Part shown: in pieces, positions 62,544 to 64,000 of the stretch
Numbering within the stretch: the first letter of the stretch is position 1
Layout of the letters: the number at the start of each line of letters is the position of its first letter
Source: Cyanobacteria bacterium SBLK
GTDB taxonomy: Bacteria; Cyanobacteriota; Cyanobacteriia; Cyanobacteriales; Spirulinaceae
Assembly: GCA_017746715.1 (NCBI GenBank)
Contig: JAGHZQ010000080.1
Coordinates: 185,014-249,013 of the forward strand
Length of the DNA stretch: 64,000 nt
Direction of reading: 5' to 3'
The notes under the pieces: model-generated
What the model was told of the DNA's origin: nothing
What the model saw: only the letters and a program-made list of their open reading frames with translations
The model's database searches: none
Made by a program: the position numbers and the translations under genes

Positions 62544-62783
62544 ATGACTGATGTTTTAGAAACCTTAAAATCGGTTCAATTTGTTTTAGATTCGGGCGGA
62601 AAACCCACAGGAGCGCTGTTAAGTATATCGGCTTGGGAAACGCTATTGGATTGGATTGAAGAGCAGGAAGATATGGCAACCATTCGCCAAGTTTTAACAG
62701 AGTTACAGGATGCTGGAGGACGACCGAGGCAAGCAAAATGGTTATCTTGGGATGTGGTTAAAGATGAATGGGATGAGGGGTAA
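62544..62783 (+). CDS. RelB-like antitoxin
   Basis: 79 residues from ATG 62544: MTDVLETLKSVQFVLDSGGK, then SISAWETLLDWIEEQEDMAT and an acidic, Trp-rich tail (AKWLSWDVVKDEWDEG). The Phd/RelB-like start and toxin-binding tail, and the toxin gene three bases downstream, support a type II toxin-antitoxin pair. The antitoxin would neutralise the toxin and repress the operon. Confidence 0.8.
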   Translation: MTDVLETLKSVQFVLDSGGKPTGALLSISAWETLLDWIEEQEDMATIRQVLTELQDAGGRPRQAKWLSWDVVKDEWDEG

Positions 62784-62786
62784 AAA

Positions 62787-63092
62787 TTGGCGGAATATTC
62801 AGTTTGGTTATTGCCTTTGGTGCATCAAGAAAGGCGGAAGTTACCCGGAGTCGTTCGACAGCGTATCAAGAAATTAATTGGCGAACTGGCTATAGAACCG
62901 CGTCCGCATAATAGCATTCAAATGCGATCGCCTTTAGAAACGGGTTGGGAAGTCCGGAGAATTCGTATGGATTCTTGGCGAATTTTATATGTTGTTGATG
63001 AGAGTTTTAAAGAGGTTGGAGTCATTGCAATTCGCAAGCGCCCTCCTTATAATTATGAAGATTTAATGGATTTATTGAAAGAATTAGAGTAA
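62787..63092 (+). CDS. RelE/ParE-family toxin
   Basis: 101 residues starting at TTG. YSVWLLPLVHQERRKLPGVV, the IEPRPHN stretch, WEVRRIRMDSWRILYVVDES and the end VIAIRKRPPYNYEDL fit the RelE fold with its conserved Arg and the C-terminal KRPPYNYE seen in cyanobacterial RelE homologues. Members cleave mRNA in the ribosome or inhibit gyrase (ParE); the two cannot be told apart here. The pair looks intact. Confidence 0.85.
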   Translation: MAEYSVWLLPLVHQERRKLPGVVRQRIKKLIGELAIEPRPHNSIQMRSPLETGWEVRRIRMDSWRILYVVDESFKEVGVIAIRKRPPYNYEDLMDLLKELE

Positions 63093-63169
63093 ATTTGCAT
63101 CGCGGTGGTCATTGGTAGAGGGTGACGCTAAGATATTGGCAGTGAGAGAATTTTGATGTGCGATCGATT

Positions 63170-64000
63170 ATGAGAGTTAGTTCTATTTTTGCGGTTCTGC
63201 TGAGTGGGTCGATGTTAGCGATCCCTCAAATTGCTATTGCTGACTCGGTTGAAGTGGTTCAAGAGCCTGCGATCGGGCAGTTAATCGAGAAGGAAAAAGC
63301 TGCATACAATTCAGGTAACTATGCTGAATCAGAAGCAATTTTACGATTAATGATTCGGCGCGAACCGAGTAATGCTGGTTTTTATAATAATCTGGGTGTT
63401 TCACTAAAAGCTCAAGGCAAGTTAGAAGAAGCAATAGAAGCCTATCAACAAGCCATTCGCCTTGACCCTGATTATGCTGTTCCTTACAACGGTTTGGGCA
63501 ATGCACTGAGAAGCCAAGGAAAACTAGAAGAAGCAATAGAAGCCTATCAACAAGCTATTCGCCTTGACCCTGACAATGCTGTTCCTTACAACGGTTTGGG
63601 CAATGCACTGAGAAGCCAAGAAAAACTAGAAGAAGCAATAGAAGCCTATCAACAAGCTATTCGCCTTGACCCTGACAATGCTGTTCCTTACAACGGTTTG
63701 GGCGTTGTGCTATCTGACCAAGGAAAACTAGAAGAAGCAATAGAAGCCTATCAACAAGCTATTCGCCTTGACCTTGATTATGCTTTTCCTTACAACGGTT
63801 TAGGCAATGCACTATCTGACCAAGGAAAACTAGAAGAAGCCATAGAAGCCTATCAACAAGCTATTCGCCTTGACCCTGATTATGCTCCTTCCTACAACGG
63901 TTTGGGCATTGCGCTGAAAAACCAAGGAAAACTAGAAGAAGCCATAGAAGCCTATCAACAAGCTATTCGCCTTGACCCTGATTATGCTCCTTCCTACAAC
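63170..64000 (+). CDS. Exported TPR protein (3' partial)
   Basis: Open from ATG 63170 to the window end (277 codons, no stop). A signal peptide (MRVSSIFAVLLSGSMLAIPQ, cleavage near IAIA-D) precedes a helical spacer and then TPR units of 34 residues of the form NGLGNALRSQGKLEEAIEAY, then QQAIRLDPDNAVPY. At least six are present. Periplasmic protein-protein scaffold; partner unknown. The repeats are nearly identical in DNA, so the copy number outside the window may vary. Confidence 0.88.
   Translation, partial: MRVSSIFAVLLSGSMLAIPQIAIADSVEVVQEPAIGQLIEKEKAAYNSGNYAESEAILRLMIRREPSNAGFYNNLGVSLKAQGKLEEAIEAYQQAIRLDPDYAVPYNGLGNALRSQGKLEEAIEAYQQAIRLDPDNAVPYNGLGNALRSQEKLEEAIEAYQQAIRLDPDNAVPYNGLGVVLSDQGKLEEAIEAYQQAIRLDLDYAFPYNGLGNALSDQGKLEEAIEAYQQAIRLDPDYAPSYNGLGIALKNQGKLEEAIEAYQQAIRLDPDYAPSYN
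63389..64000 (+). repeat. 102-bp tandem repeats coding TPRs
   Basis: Unit starts (GGTTTGGGC or equivalent) fall at 63389, 63491, 63593, 63695, 63797 and 63899, exactly 102 bp apart. Most differences between units lie in the NALRSQ/VVLSDQ/IALKNQ segment. The array continues beyond the window. Confidence 0.93.

Overview
The window is chromosomal DNA of a cyanobacterium, probably filamentous. The HIP1 octamer (GCGATCGC) is found throughout. Genes diagnostic of cyanobacteria are present: ldpA (circadian clock input), narM (nitrate-reductase-associated), an R3H/Ycf45-type ATPase, a GUN4-domain fragment and two xisH/xisI loci. Heptameric short tandem repeats (STRR type) sit in several intergenic gaps. 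No plasmid, phage structural or transposase gene was recognised. The species cannot be fixed from this sequence.

Layout. 1-8969: a PMT-type mannosyltransferase running off the left edge, a 1660-residue membrane protein joining a degenerate kinase domain to TPR, WD40 and ankyrin repeats, pfkA, and a glutathionyl-hydroquinone-reductase-like GST. 9174-14077: a DegT/StrS-type PLP enzyme, an SLC12-type cation-chloride transporter, a small Cys-rich protein and a metallophosphoesterase. 14212-21823: a P-loop ATPase, a GIY-YIG gene broken by a stop codon, and an 1861-residue STAND/WD40 protein. 21830-23412: two xisHI loci and a vapBC pair, in which one vapC and both xisH genes are truncated or deleted. 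23590-27511: a three-gene cluster (TerB-C-like coiled-coil membrane protein, DUF2791-type ATPase, beta-propeller protein). 27553-30534: a dipeptide epimerase, then a scarred toxin-antitoxin area around a DUF2887/Rpn-type nuclease. 30722-42193: housekeeping and cell-surface genes (GH5 cellulase, narM, 2H phosphoesterase, phnM, pyk, DUF423, SpoIID, a GT-C enzyme) and an unusual ketosynthase III/haem-oxygenase-like fusion. 42369-52061: a signalling block on the minus strand: an HTH-kinase, and separately a tight five-gene operon of Ser/Thr kinase, degenerate P-loop/HEAT protein, membrane protein with a C-terminal IMS-like domain, VanY-type carboxypeptidase and CHAT-TPR protein. 52334-57207: lgt, a sulfatase-family hydrolase and a Wzz/BY-kinase-like exopolysaccharide protein. 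57346-64000: tRNA-Ser(GGA), ldpA, the R3H ATPase, an ATP-grasp gene, a 5'-truncated GUN4 gene, a RelBE-like pair and a TPR protein running off the right edge.

Best candidates for something new: (1) the 43870-52061 operon, where the C terminus of the kinase and the N terminus of the next protein carry the same short motif (NAPHLGH...GDI.GDI..NI), reminiscent of paired adaptor or amyloid-type signalling motifs; (2) the TerB-C/DUF2791/propeller cluster, resembling stress or anti-phage modules but without the usual helicase partner; (3) the ketosynthase III-diiron-oxidase-like fusion. A fourth theme is decay: several toxin-antitoxin and xis genes are fused to each other at deletion points, so the area behaves as a turnover hot spot.

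The only gene-free stretch longer than 300 bases is 57433-57816. Other gaps are short. 52062-52333 and 43389-43661 are the next largest; the first shows nothing beyond HIP1 sites and the second holds 30-bp phased repeats.
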